64,000 nucleotides of DNA from Chlorella sorokiniana (Eukaryota > Chlorophyta > Trebouxiophyceae > Chlorellales > Chlorellaceae), in the NCBI GenBank assembly GCA_025917655.1, contig CP084608.1, positions 620,001 through 684,000 on the forward strand, in the 5' to 3' direction. The stretch's first letter is position 1, and each line of letters starts with the position of its first letter. Below the pieces are notes generated by a model. That model was not told where the DNA came from. It searched no databases and saw only the letters and a program-made list of their open reading frames with translations. Of this stretch, positions 50,276 through 61,311 are shown in pieces. The translations under genes and the position numbers were made by a program.

Positions 50276-53069
50276 CCCGCAGGTGGAGGGCCTGCGCAAG
50301 GTGAACAAGAGCTACCCGCTGCTGGTGACCAAGGTGGAGGAGAGCGGGGAGCACACCATCTTTGGCACCGGCGAGCTCTACCTGGATTCGGTCATGAAGG
50401 TGCGCTTGACTGCGCAGCGCTGCTCCGGTTATACATGTGCTTGTGTGGTGGGGGTGAGGGGTGGGGGTGGATAGGTGCGCGTGGCGGCTCAAGGGGAAAG
50501 GCGGACGCGATGGAAGGACACGAGGGCGGCGGGGTCGGGATGTGTTAAGCAGCAGCAGCCCTGGCGCTGCTGCCTGCAGACTTGCGCCCGGTCTTACCGC
50601 CCTCCTCCTCCTCGCGTTGCCCGGCCGTGCCCACCCCTCACCCGCGTCCCCGTACCGCTCCGTACCGCCCGTACCGCAGGACCTGCGTGAGCTGTACAGC
50701 GAGGTGGAGGTGAAGGTGGCGGACCCGGTGGTGTCCTTCTGCGAGACGGTGGTGGAGACGAGCAGCCTCAAGTGCTTTGCGGAGACGCCCAACAAGCGCA
50801 ACAAGCTGACCATGATCGTCGAGCCAATGGAGAAGGGTGCGTGCGTGTGTGTGCGTGTGTGTGTGTGTGGTTGGGTGGGGCAGGGTGGGGAGGGTCATGA
50901 GCGGGGCCACCGGGATGTAAGCGATATGGAATGCAGCGCTGTTCACCTGGTTGCCCATTTCCTACTGCCTTCACCTGCGCTCCCCCAATCAACATCTTTG
51001 CGGCATTACTCACACCCCCTGGACCCGCCCACCCTTGCATCCCCCAACCTCTGCTCTCCTGCCCCCTGCGGCACCTATCAACAACCCGCGCCCCCCCCCC
51101 CAGGCCTGGCCGAGGACATTGAGGCGGGACGGGTGTCCATGGAGTGGTCCCGCCGGGAGCTGGGCGCCTTCTTCCAGTCCAAGTACGACTGGGACCTGCT
51201 GGCGGCACGTGAGTGGCGCCCGCTGTACCATACTGTACTGCAGCGTCGCCAACATGCCGTGCCATGCCGTACACAGTCCGCTGCGCCGGCACGCTGCTGC
51301 AGCTCGGGGGCTTTTCGGCGCCGCGCACCTGTCCACCTGTCCCCTCCTCGCTCATGTGCCCGCCCGCCTCCCCCATTCCCCGGCCCCTCCCGGCTCGCGG
51401 CAGGCTCCATCTGGGCCTTTGGCCCCGACCGCAGCGGCCCCAACATCCTGCTGGACGACACGCTGCCCTCCGAGGTGGACAAGGGGCTGCTGGGCGCGGT
51501 GCGCGAGTCGGTGGTGCAGGGCTTCCAGTGGGGGCGCGCGAGGGGCCGCTGTGCGACGAGCCCATGCGCAACTGCAAGTTCAAGATCCTGGACGCCGCCG
51601 TCGCCAAGGGTGCGCTGCCCTGTCCTCCTCGCCTGTCCTCCTGGCTGGCCTGGCTAACCAGCGCGTGCACCGGAGCGGCGGCCCCGCTTTTCTCAACCCA
51701 GGACATTCCGCATGTGCCCCCATCCACGCAATTGCTCCACTTTGCCTCATCTCCGCCAAGTTTACCCCCCCCCTTTTCTCCTTCCACAGAGCCGCTGCAC
51801 CGCGGCGGCGGCCAGGTCATCCCCACCGCGCGCCGCGTCTGCTACTCCGCCTTCCTGATGGCCACCCCGCGCCTGATGGAGCCCGTGTACTACGTGGAGA
51901 TCCAGACCCCCGCAGGTGGGGTGCCGCTGTTCTGGTTGTCGGGGGAGGAGGGCTGGCGGAAGAGGGGCAAGGTAGTGGGTGGGTGGGGGCTGCTGGAGGG
52001 AGCGACGCCCGCGCCCAGCAGCTCCCCTTCCAGTCACATGAACGGCTTCCGCCCAAGCCTTCCCCACTGCAACACCCCGCTTCCCCCTGTCCCCTCCCCC
52101 TCGCATCCTCCAGACTGCATCTCCGCCATCTACACGGTGCTGGCCAAGCGGCGCGGCCACGTCACCGCCGACGTGCCCAAGCCGGGCACCCCCATCTTCA
52201 TCGTCAAGGCCTTCCTGCCCGTCATGGAGTCGTTCGGCTTCGAGACCGACCTGCGGTACCACACGCAGGTACGGCACAGCAGCAGGGGCGGCTGGGGACG
52301 GCCAGGCTCGTGATGCTTGTCATGCAAGCGCTGCTGGATGCTGGCACGCTCTCAATGCCCCCCCCCACCACCACCCCCACCCACATGCACACCCTCTCAC
52401 GCGCTGCGTTTCTTTCCCTGACCCTTCTCCCCCACCCATCCACCCCCTGCAGGGCCAAGCCTTCTGCCTCTCCGTGTTTGACCACTGGCAGATTGTGCCG
52501 GGCGACCCGCTGGACCGCTCCATCGCGCTGCGCCCGCTGGAGCCAGCACCCATGCAGGTGGGGGCAGGGCCCGGCCGCCACCGCCGCGCCGCTGGTCGCC
52601 GCCTGCGCACCGTGCTGACAGCGGGGCGCTTGGAGGCCTGTTGTGCTTGCCGAGATACATGAATGATTGTGTTCACCCGTTGCCGTCCTGGTTTGGCACC
52701 GCAGGCGCTGGCCCGCGACTTCATGGTGAAGACGCGGCGCCGCAAGGGCATGACCGACGACGTGCGCTGCCGCCGCCGCCGCCGCCGCCTGCGCACGCTG
52801 CTCCCGCTGCCGCGCTGGCCACACCCCTGGCTGTCGCGCTGCCAAGGCTGCCCGAGCTGCTGCAGCAGCCCAGCTGCAAGGGGCGTTCCCTTCCGCTGAA
52901 GTTCTTTAGAGAGTACCTCTAAGAGAGTCTTGCGTTTTTAACACACCACCACCACCACAAACCCAAACCCATTCCCCGCTCGGCACAGGTCTCCATCAAC
53001 AAGTTCTTTGACGACCCCATGCTGCTGGAGCTGGCACGACAGGATGCGGAGCTGCAGCAAATACTGTGA
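45733..53069 (+). CDS. EFTUD2: U5 snRNP GTPase EFTUD2/Snu114
   Basis: This eEF2-like spliceosomal GTPase controls activation and disassembly of the U4/U6.U5 complex. More than 20 exons cover the whole family length (about 970 residues). The acidic N-terminus begins [20 protein letters not shown], then [18 protein letters not shown]. The G domain has the P-loop GHLHHGKT (46659), [29 protein letters not shown] and [15 protein letters not shown]; the G4 motif reads SKFD rather than NKxD. Domain 2 and later parts show [90 protein letters not shown] and [20 protein letters not shown]. The end is [53 protein letters not shown] and [15 protein letters not shown]. About eight one-base shifts in C/G/T runs break the frame; since the gene is essential, they are probably sequence errors. 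It is head to head with MAGO. Confidence 0.97.
47208..47237. repeat. CA microsatellite before an EFTUD2 splice acceptor
   Basis: An interrupted CA repeat lies about 25 bases upstream of the acceptor that precedes the HVNFSDELV exon. Confidence 0.85.
50238..50274. repeat. CA microsatellite directly before an EFTUD2 splice acceptor
   Basis: A pure CA repeat of about 18 units ends only a few bases before the acceptor (cccgcag) of the exon that reads [16 protein letters not shown]. Confidence 0.9.
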
Positions 53070-53490
53070 GCCAAGCGCGGCGCAGCAGTGCTGCCCTGGT
53101 GGCGGCGTGCGCGCGCGGCCGCCGTTTGTCGCGGGTGTTGCGACTCTGGCCATGACAATCACCTTATCTCTCTTCGCCCCGTGTGTTTGTGTTTCCGCTG
53201 CACGCGCGGCTCTGTGGGCTCTCTGAGCTGCACCAGAGGCGCTGCCCCTCGTTCTCCAATATGCGTCCACAAGTGGCAGTGGTTGCGTGTGTGATGCCGC
53301 AATCATGTCATGCATCAAAGCACCAGGATTGGAATTTGGGGCACAAAGGGACGGAAAAAAAAAGGAAGCAAAGGAGCAGAGCAGAGGGTAAGCGCGCCAG
53401 CGAAGCTAACCACCAACCGCTCTCAAGCGCGCGGGCGCCACCGCGGGGGCGGGGTGTTGAGGTGCTGCAGTACCATGCTCTGTACCGCCA
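53070..53490. other. Convergent intergenic region
   Basis: About 420 bp between the EFTUD2 and complex I subunit stop codons, expected to hold both 3' UTRs. It includes an A run near 53355. No other feature is seen. Confidence 0.6.
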
Positions 53491-54037
53491 TCACCGCCCG
53501 CGGTTGTAGTACCGCACGTCTGCCTCGTTGGGCTTCAGCCCCATGAGCCGCCCGCAGCTGTTCTGGTAGGCCAGCATGAAGCCCGCCAGCGCTCCCATGC
53601 ACGCACCCATCCACATGGAGGGGCGCCCCATGGACCCGCTGACCTTGGCGAAGGAGGGGCTGCGCTGCGCGCCTGCAACAGCACGCAACGGGCGGTGCGC
53701 TCAATCCCAACGGCAAAAAGTGGGAGGGGCCAGTGTTTGGATGCAATCGGCTGCGATGTGGGCACCGCCAGCGGAAGCTGTGCAGCGCTCACCTGCAAGG
53801 TAGCCCAGCGGGAAGCTAACTGCCGTGACGCCGGCCAGCACGCCCCAGTCTTCAATGCTGAAGTTGCTCACTGCAACAGGAAGTACAAGCGGCACGTGAG
53901 CCATGACCGGAAGCACAGGGAGCAGCCACGTCTGGGAAGCGGCAGGCGGCGCCCTTGGCCGCCAACTCACCGGTCTTCCCAAACGTGGGCGCCGCGTCGA
54001 TCACAGCGTACTTGGGCTCATCAAGTATCTTTCCCAT
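53491..54037 (-). CDS. Mitochondrial complex I 20.9 kDa-type accessory subunit
   Basis: Three short exons encode about 107 residues. Exon 1 reads MGKILDEPKYAVIDAAPTFG, exon 2 SNFSIEDWGVLAGVTAVSFP and LGYLAG, and exon 3 GSMGRPSMWMGACMGALAGF then MLAYQNSCGRLMGLKPNEAD. The pattern 'YPVVDRxPPF...VGNFS...GYLSG...GPSM..GGLIG..GGFMYAYQNSAGRLMGFxPN' is that of the plant and fungal NADH dehydrogenase 20.9 kDa subunit (relative of Arabidopsis At4g16450), from memory. Two hydrophobic stretches fit a membrane-arm subunit of the inner mitochondrial membrane. No cleavable presequence is evident. The start Met has only a short lead before the conserved block, as in the family. Confidence 0.88.
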
Positions 54038-54707
54038 TGCGACGCGGCGACAAAGCTGGGGGTGCTCAACGAAGATGGCAGGGCTGCTGTTCCCTGCCTA
54101 CCCCTGACCCGCCGCTGTAAACCCGAGCTCCCCCTCGCAGGATCTAGCCGATAAGGGTTGCCTTGGCTCCCAAGTGGGCGCAGCAGGAAAAGTTCTGCTC
54201 AGGCGTGGCGGAAAGCCAGCACAGCGCCCAGAACGTCCTCTGCAGAGATATATTTGCGGTTGGACATGGTTGTAGCCCTAAACACCCCATGTATTGCGTC
54301 GCTGGGCTTGCTAGAAAGGGGTTGGAATCGGCGCTTGGCTAAGCGGCTGAGAGCCTGCAGCTCGCCTTACGATCATGCCGGAAAGTTGTATTGGCGATTG
54401 TAACTTGAGAAAGATGTTCCGTGACGCCCAGTCAGGGTCAGCGGGCCCCCGCATGTTGGAGATGGGATACACGTCGCTCTCTTTGGACCGGCAAGCACGT
54501 GTGCTACGGACGAAATCCCAGATTCAGCTGCCAACTCTGCAAGCATTCACGATGAGTACCAGCGCTGCAGCTTCCCGCACTGAGCCCGCCTTTGCACATG
54601 CCTTCTGCACGACTATGCTTTTGCTCGTCTCAGCAGCTCTCAAACTCTTCTTGCACTTGTTAAACTACATCAATTGACCTTCAGCCGCCTGTTGGCAGGT
54701 GTCTCGT
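54038..54707. other. Intergenic region between two minus-strand genes
   Basis: 670 bp with the promoter of the complex I subunit gene and the 3' UTR of the DHHC gene. A 100-codon plus-strand open frame (54375-54677) has no recognisable domain and is not called. Confidence 0.55.
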
Positions 54708-56392
54708 CTACCCGCCAGGCAGGCAGAAGCCAGGTGAGGGGGTGGCCTCTCCCGAACACCCTGCGCAAGTGACGCATGGGGGCCACACCGACGTCGTCAC
54801 ATCCGCTGCTGCCCCCTCTGCCGCCTCATCTGGCAACAGGGGAACGTCTGCCGCGAGGGCCGCCGTCGGCACCGCCTCCTGCCCTTCTCGCCCGCTCAGT
54901 TGCAGGCTGTCAATATAGCTGTGCCCCCTTGCCAGAAGCCGCGCCTGGCGGCCTAGCAGTAGGCCCACGCTCACAAACGTCGCCCAACACACTGCAGCAT
55001 GAGACAGGCAGTCATGTGGCACATGATGGATACGGCACTGCCTCCACCGTCCCCAGCAGATGGCCCCCGGCGCAGCATCAGCACGGTCTCTCGCCTGCCA
55101 CTCACCGAAAGTGAAGAAGGCCCAGAGGGCAAGCCAGGAGGGCGCCGCCAGCAGCCAGCGAAGGCTGAAGGAGAGGACGCGCGACAGCGGATGCATGCCT
55201 TGTGTGGCCTGCATTGGCAGGCAAGGCGGCAGGAGAGGAGGGTCAAACACGCGCGGCATGAAGGGCTCCACGACCGGGCCGGGCTGGCCAGCCCCTGGGC
55301 CCCGAGCCGCACAGCCTGCAGCGCAGCAGGCAGCAGGCAGGCAGCCCCCAGCGATACGCCCGCAGCAGCCTGCCTGCAGCACGCGGTGTGTGTGGCGCCA
55401 CAGCGCGCCGCGTTCCCGCCAGCCTAGCAGCAGGCCCAGGGCCACGCCATACCCCGTCCCGGCCACGAGGTAGGAGAGGAAGAGGAGGAAGTGCCGCAGG
55501 TTGGCTGCACCCACACAGTTGTTCAGGTACCTGCAAGGGCAGGAGTGCGGGCGAGGCGCCGGTTGAGAAGCGGCAGGCGGCAGGCAGCGGCAAGGCTGCC
55601 TGCGCACACCCCGTGCGCCTGCGAGGGGTTCTGCGACACTGGGCGTGGCACAAGCATCAGGCCACGGCGGGTCCGGGCGGGCAGGACGCGCGGCGTGGGC
55701 GGCAATCAGAGCAGAGGGCGTTGAGTGGGGCGCACTCTGCCGCGGCGCCCACCAGCAGTGGTGGTCCATCTCAACAACGCAGCAGCCGCAGGAGCGGCAG
55801 TGGTGCGCCGCCGGGGCTTGAAGTAGCCGCATTCGTAGCACAGGCGGCAGCCGTCCAGCGCGCCGCGCCGCACGCGCCCCCGCTGTCCAGCGCCGCCTGG
55901 TGCAGCAGCTGCGGAACGGGGCCCGGGTGCTGCACGATGCAGGCGGCGTAGTTGCTGCAGGGGGCAGGGGGCGGCAGGGCGGGAACGAGCCGTGGCCGGG
56001 CTGCGGCGGGGGAGGGCAGCTCAGCGCACAGCGTGCAGCGCTGCACCCTGCTTCCAGCATCCCCCTTGGGCTCACAACAGGGTGTTGAAGGCGAGCAGCG
56101 CCGCCATCGGCGCGTGGGCCAGGAGGAGCTGCAGCGGCGAGAACAGCGCCGGCATGACCAGCCCCACCGCCAGGACAAACACGGCCCCAACCAGCAGCAG
56201 CACGATGGCCAGCAGGACGTAGCCTGCCACCAGGGGGACTCTGGCGCGGACAAGGCGTCGCGGCTGCACGGAGGGAAGCAGGCCGACGGGTTGGACGTGG
56301 AGGAGGAGGAGGAGGAGGCGGGCAGGGCGGAGTGTGCCCGGCCGCTGCCGACACCACCGCTGCATGCCACTCACTAGCACCTGATCCAGCAT
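54708..56392 (-). CDS. DHHC-type protein S-acyltransferase
   Basis: A membrane enzyme that attaches palmitate to cysteines of target proteins, usually in the ER, Golgi or plasma membrane. The first exons give PRRLVRARVPLVAGYVLLAI and two membrane helices (VLLAIVLLLVGAVFVLAVGL; LLLAHAPMAALLAFNTLL). The Cys-rich domain reads CYECGYFK, then AAHHCRSCGCCVVEMDHHCW near 55745-55810 with the catalytic DHHC, and continues YLNNCVGAANLRHFLLFLSY in the next exon. Two more helices follow (VAGTGYGVALGLLLG; WLLAAPSWLALWAFF), then WATFVSVGLLLGRQARLL and GHSYIDSL. It ends CLPGG at 54708. One C is probably missing in a C run near 55818, between the two halves of the zinc-binding domain. The start is uncertain: Met at 56392 (MLDQVL) is the first in-frame Met, and an upstream exon is possible. 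Confidence 0.88.
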
Positions 56393-57124
56393 CAGCCGTG
56401 GGGCCTCAGGGTGAGGTGCTGTAGGCACTGCGCCATTCTCCACGGGGGCATTCAAAGCCGCGCACCATCCACACTGCACAGGGAAATGGCCGCTGGCAAA
56501 GCCTCAGCGGCTGGCGGCAGCGACGGCGGCAAGGCAATGAAGTGCGGCGCTGGCCCAGAACCCGTGTTCGATACATAAACACGTTGTGAATGTTTCGGAA
56601 AGAAATATGCGCAAGGCCGACCTTGAACAAGGCTGGCTGAAGCTCCGTCTTCAAATCGGGGACCCTGTTTAAGCAACCGCAGGCCCAACAGCGCTGTTCC
56701 ATCGCAAATTCAAGAACTGACTGCGATCCGGGCGCAAACGAACTCCGACAGCGGCAAGCAGCCATCTGCCAGCGCTCGCGTCCAGCCTGGCCCAGGGACA
56801 CGGCTCTGGGCACATGAAGGGGAGCTGCAGCCTGCTTCGCCCTTCTCTCAAGTTGGACACTTACCTGTTGGTCCCTTTCGGGTTAAATTACCTTCAGGTG
56901 AGGCCCCGTCGCATGCCATGGCAAAGGCGGCGTCCAGCGGTCAGCCATGCCCAGTCAATGCAGCCTGCAACACGCATGGACACTAACATGGCGATATTGA
57001 ACGGGCGACGTGGCCGCAGCCTTTGCATGATGGTTGCAGACCGCAGAGCCAGCGCTGCGTAGTTTGCCTGCTGACTTGCCGGACGGCTTATCAGGGCCGC
57101 GAGTTGCGCCCTGGGGCTTGCAGG
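56393..57124. promoter_or_regulatory. Divergent upstream region of the DHHC and P1 genes
   Basis: About 730 bp between two start codons facing apart. It holds both promoters and perhaps a 5' UTR intron of either gene. A pyrimidine-rich stretch near 56830-56850 recalls promoters of ribosomal protein genes, but this is a weak hint. Confidence 0.45.
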
Positions 57125-57738
57125 ATGTCCACCTCCGAGCTGGCTTGCGTCTACGCGGCGCTCATCCTCGCCGACGACGGCCTGGAGGTCACGGTGAGCT
57201 TCCTCTGCTCTCCACCACCCCGCTGGCTCACATTCCGCGTGTGCTCGCCGCCCTGGTTCATGGCTGTTGCTGCGACCTGGAAGCAATCAACAATCGTGTT
57301 GCGCGCTCCACGCAGGCCGAGAACATCACCACCATCACCAAGGCTGCCGGCATCGAGGTGGAGCCCTACTGGCCCGGCCTCTTCGCCAAGCTGGTGGAGA
57401 AGAAGCCCATTGAGGACTTCATCGTGAACGTGGGCGCCGGTGGCGGTGCCCCCGCTGCTGCCGCGCCCCGCCGCCGCCGGCGGCGCCGCTGCTGCCGCTG
57501 AGGAGAAGAAGGAGGAGAAGGTGGAGGAGGAGGAGGACGAGGTGAGGGGGCGGCACTGCTCTGAAACAGTCAACAGCGCTGCTGTGCACCGACGTCGCCT
57601 GCTGCTCTGCACAGCATGGCCTCCGTTTGGGTGTCGGGGCAGCGGAGGGGTTGGCCCCCTTTGCACAGTGGCAGCACATTGTCAAGCTTTACTGTCGTCC
57701 CCACCCTGCAGGACATGGGCTTCTCCCTGTTCGACTGA
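57125..57738 (+). CDS. RPLP1: 60S acidic ribosomal protein P1
   Basis: Part of the ribosomal stalk that recruits and activates elongation factors. Three exons encode about 110 residues: [20 protein letters not shown] (57125-57193), [20 protein letters not shown] with [19 protein letters not shown] (57317-57540), an Ala/Pro/Gly hinge, a Lys/Glu tail ([14 protein letters not shown]), and the invariant C-terminus DMGFSLFD (57712-57738). The hinge contains an apparent one-base change in a C run near 57466 that shifts Ala/Pro to Arg codons. The conserved tail and stop lie in the corrected frame. Confidence 0.97.
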
Positions 57739-58360
57739 GCAGGCTCCCGGCGCCGCTGGGCTTGCTGGCGGCGCGCTCCCTTCCCTTCCCACCTTCTGCG
57801 TTGCATGCGCGGCATGAAGGCGCAGGCGTCCCGATGTCTCGTATCAGCCCGCTTGTAATGCAGTCGGCCTCTGCAGCCTGGACGGCTTTAGGAGGAAAAG
57901 GAGCAAGGGCAGCAGTCGAGCAGAATGCACGAGGGAGGGAACCAGCACGGCTCTGCTGAGAGGGCGAGGCGTGGACGCCGCTTGAGCTGTCTGGCACATG
58001 GCTGTGCGAACCATGTGCTGGAGGGTGCAGGCGCCCTGCGTCACACAAGGATGGCAGCCAGGGCAACAGCAGCCTCAGCTGCCAGGGTACAGTGTTCAAT
58101 GGGCAAATGGGCACGCAAGTGCCTGGAGGGCAAGGTGGTTGAGGATGAACCGGATGGGAAGGGGTCGTTTGTTGCGGGTCACGACAAATGAGCTAGGAGC
58201 TTTCAGGCAAAACAGTCTGGACAATAAATTGCAGGGTGCAGGGCATAGTGAGAGAGGGAGCGGGCGGAGGGTGCGCGCGCCCACATGCATGCTCAGTGTC
58301 ATTCAGCTGAGAGCGTGCGATGGAAGCTCCGCAGCTTGCAGCTTTGCACGGCACGCCGGC
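57739..58360. other. Convergent intergenic region
   Basis: About 620 bp between the P1 and UCP stop codons, expected to hold both 3' UTRs. Open frames here are not supported as genes. Confidence 0.6.
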
Positions 58361-60429
58361 CTATGCAATCGCGCGCTTGACCTGCTCCAGCGTCAAGAAC
58401 ATAGCACTGCAGGAAAGGAGAGGGCGGGTGTAAGGGGGCCATCATTCAGCGGCTGCACAAAAGCACAGGAATTGCCCCCGTCTGTGCGTTGTCACGCGGT
58501 GCTGCCCAGCCGCCGGGAGCAACCATCCCGGGCCGCCGCTGCCCGTCCCTCACATGTTCCAGGAGCCCAGGCGGGCAAAGTTGGCGCCAAAGCCGTTGTA
58601 GAAGGCCAGCGGGCCGTCCGCCTTGAACGTCTTCACAAAGGCGTCCAGCACGCCGGTGTAGGTGCCGGGGCTGGCGCCTGCGCGCAGCAAGCGGGGGCGC
58701 AGCGTGGCACAGAAGACTGGGCAGCTGCACACAGCAGCGCTCGAGATGAGCAGCAGCTCACACACGGAAGGGCAAGCAAGAGCAGGGCAAGGGCGCATGT
58801 CACCCACAGCAGCTGGAGCTGGTTGGCTGGGCGGAACCATCACTCACTCATCATGCGCGACTTGACCACATCCACCGGGCTGCCGCACAGCACCGCAAAC
58901 AAGCCGGCGCCCAGGCCAGACGTGATGTGGCAGTACACGTTGTCTTGGAACAGGCCGCTCCTGTGGGTGGGCAGGCGGTGGGGGTGCACCCGGCAGAGCT
59001 CAATCGCTTGCTGGCGCCGGCTGCCATTGCCGCCATTGCCGCCGCTGTGGGAGCGGTACGTGGCCACCCTGCAGTTGTGGGGCCCCTCCCTTCCCCTCCT
59101 GCCAAGCCGGCAGGGCTCAGCCTCCGTGCCCAGCCGGCAGGGAGCGCGGGTGCGCGGGGCGGCGCTCACTTGAGCAGGGACTCCTTGATCTGGTCGTAGG
59201 AGGCCAGCTCGGCGGCGTTGATGATGGCGTTGCGCGCAACGTTGGGGCCCAGCCCCGTCCACAGCGCCGCCACGCCCTCGGTGCCCACGATGGTGCGGTA
59301 CGCCGCCAGCGAGGAAGCGTACTTGCGGGGTGGCCGTCCGGCAGGCGCCCCGCCGCCTGCATGCGCACCTGCGGGCGGCGCGGCGGCGCGCTGCGCTTCA
59401 GGCCGGGCAGGTGAGCCGCCTTGAGGGAGCCAGCATGGGCCAACCCCTCTGCACAAGTCGCCAGCGCGCCTCATTCGCAGCCCAGGCACTGCGCCGCCCG
59501 CCACCCTGCCACTACCTCCCCGCGCTGTCATATCAGTTCTTGCCCCGTCCCTTCACCACTCGGGCACTGAGTCTCTGCTCAGTCCCTCCCTCCCGCCCGC
59601 ACACCTTGACCAGGTCAGTGGGGGAGGCGACGGCGATGCCGATGGCGCCCGTGGTCAGCCCCGCGGCAATCTTGATGCCCAGCGACACGTCCCCCACGTG
59701 GTCCTTGCCCACCATGGCGTTGCGGATGGGCTCGTACAGGCCGATGCGCAGCCCGCCGTACACCACCTGGCGCTGCAGGCCTGCGGGCGGGGGTGGGCGG
59801 GCGATGGGCAGGTGCTGTGAGGCCCCAGCTGGGAGGCGGGATGCATGGCTGGGGCCGTGCAGGGCAAGGTCGCGTGCCAACCGAGCCAGCCAAGGTAGGA
59901 AGCAAGGGCGGGGCCGCCGCATGCCCTTGGGCTAGCAGGCGGCTATGCTGGGATGGTAGACAACGATGCACGGCCCACAGGCTGCGCAGGACTGCAAGCC
60001 CACGGCCCGTAGCCTGCTTGCCTGGCGCCAAGCCCTTCCACAGCGCTGCTGCGCCCTCTTCCCGAGCAACTGTGACGCAGGTCCCAAGCAGCCCCCTGCG
60101 AAGCCGGGGTGAGCAGAGCAAGCGGGTCGGCAACGCGGCCGTTCCTGGTGCCGCCGCCAACCCCGCCTTTTCAGAGGCGCTGGGCTCACTTGTACTTGGG
60201 TGCCGCGCTCTTGGGCTGTAGCTGCAGCTTCACCTTGGCGGTGTCTGCAGTCAGGGCAGCGTACAAGCGTCCTGACATCACCCACGGCCCCACCCACAAC
60301 CCTCCTGCCCCGATGCTCGCGCATTATACCTAGAGGCAGCGTCGCAATCTCAGCCGTGCATGCTGCGATTGCAGATGCGACAAAGGTCTTGTGAAAGGGT
60401 AACTGCGGGCCGCCGCTTGACGCCACCAT
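58361..60429 (-). CDS. UCP1: Mitochondrial uncoupling protein (plant UCP/PUMP type)
   Basis: An inner-membrane carrier of about 300 residues; plant members leak protons and exchange dicarboxylates or amino acids, limiting reactive oxygen. Start at 60429 gives [20 protein letters not shown]. All three carrier repeats are present with their signatures: [17 protein letters not shown] (first repeat), ASPTDLVK (second) and [12 protein letters not shown] (third). Other plant-UCP blocks are [75 protein letters not shown] and [12 protein letters not shown], ending at 58361. The second intron starts with GT, but the one after LWKGLAP appears to use a GC donor. One C is probably missing near 59330 (between DGHP and KYASS). 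Convergent with the P1 gene. Confidence 0.96.
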
Positions 60430-61311
60430 TGTGAGAAACTGTTGCGGCTAGGCAGCGCAAGTTGTCTGCTGCAATCGGGGAAGTACCCTGATTGCTCAGC
60501 CCTACGGGAACAGCCTTGATTTCTGCCTAGATTGCTGAGGTGGCGGCGACTGGCGGCAGCCTATCCACCACTGCACCCTCTTTCCCTGGCGAGTCCCTGT
60601 CCTCCTCAGCTCTTTATCTTTTGTTACTTGTTTGTATCTGAGAGAGAGCAACAAAGTGAGAGCAACAAAGACAAGCATAAAATGAGCTGGCTTCCTGACT
60701 TTGGATCGAAAGTATCAGACGAGGGATGAATCGGGCGACGACTTGGGCTAATAGGAGCATCTTGTTCAAAATTGTTAGTAAATAAAAAGAGTGGTGAGTA
60801 GAATGGGCAGCCTGTTGGCATGCCAAAATAAAACGATCGTTTGTTGAGAAGTGGCGATGGGGCATCAAACCAGGGCAGCACAGCAAGAAAAGGCATGTGC
60901 AGGTCTCAACCCTGCAGGCAAGCGAGCATGCACAAGAGGGCAGCGCATGCGAGGGATCTGAAGATTGCTGTATATAGCAAAGTATGCAGGGCAGGGCATG
61001 GGCACTTGTGCAGTGATCAAAAGGCAGCACCCAGCAGCCTGCTAGATAAAAAGGGCGGCCCTACGCGTATAGCACAGCAGCAAAGGATGCCAGGCAGAGC
61101 TGAAAAGAGGGAGTTTCAAGGATCTCATTTTTTTAGTTTGAGAGGGGAAGGAGGAACAATCGTTTGACAACTTACTGTTTGTAGGGCGTAGAGGAAAAGG
61201 GCCTGACAGCTCTGGGCCGCAAGACAGGACGCTTGGTTTGTGTTTTTGGTTTTGGTGCTAATCCAGAGGTGGTGTGCACCAGTAGCGAGGCACGGCAAGA
61301 AGTTCCATCCT
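60430..61311. other. AT-richer intergenic region
   Basis: About 880 bp with the UCP promoter and the 3' UTR of the next minus-strand gene. It is less GC-rich than the coding DNA, with short A and T runs (60770-60800, 61128-61140). No gene is supported. Confidence 0.55.

Noticed and set aside
45733-53069. EFTUD2 as a pseudogene because of broken frames
   Set aside because: All domains are present in order with intact splice sites, and the breaks sit only in homopolymers, so sequence error is the simpler reading.
54375-54677. 100-codon plus-strand open frame with a hydrophobic end
   Set aside because: It lies in the promoter of the complex I subunit gene and shows no homology I can recognise.
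60532-60729. Short plus-strand open frame upstream of the UCP start
   Set aside because: AT-rich, no domain, and it sits in the UCP promoter region.
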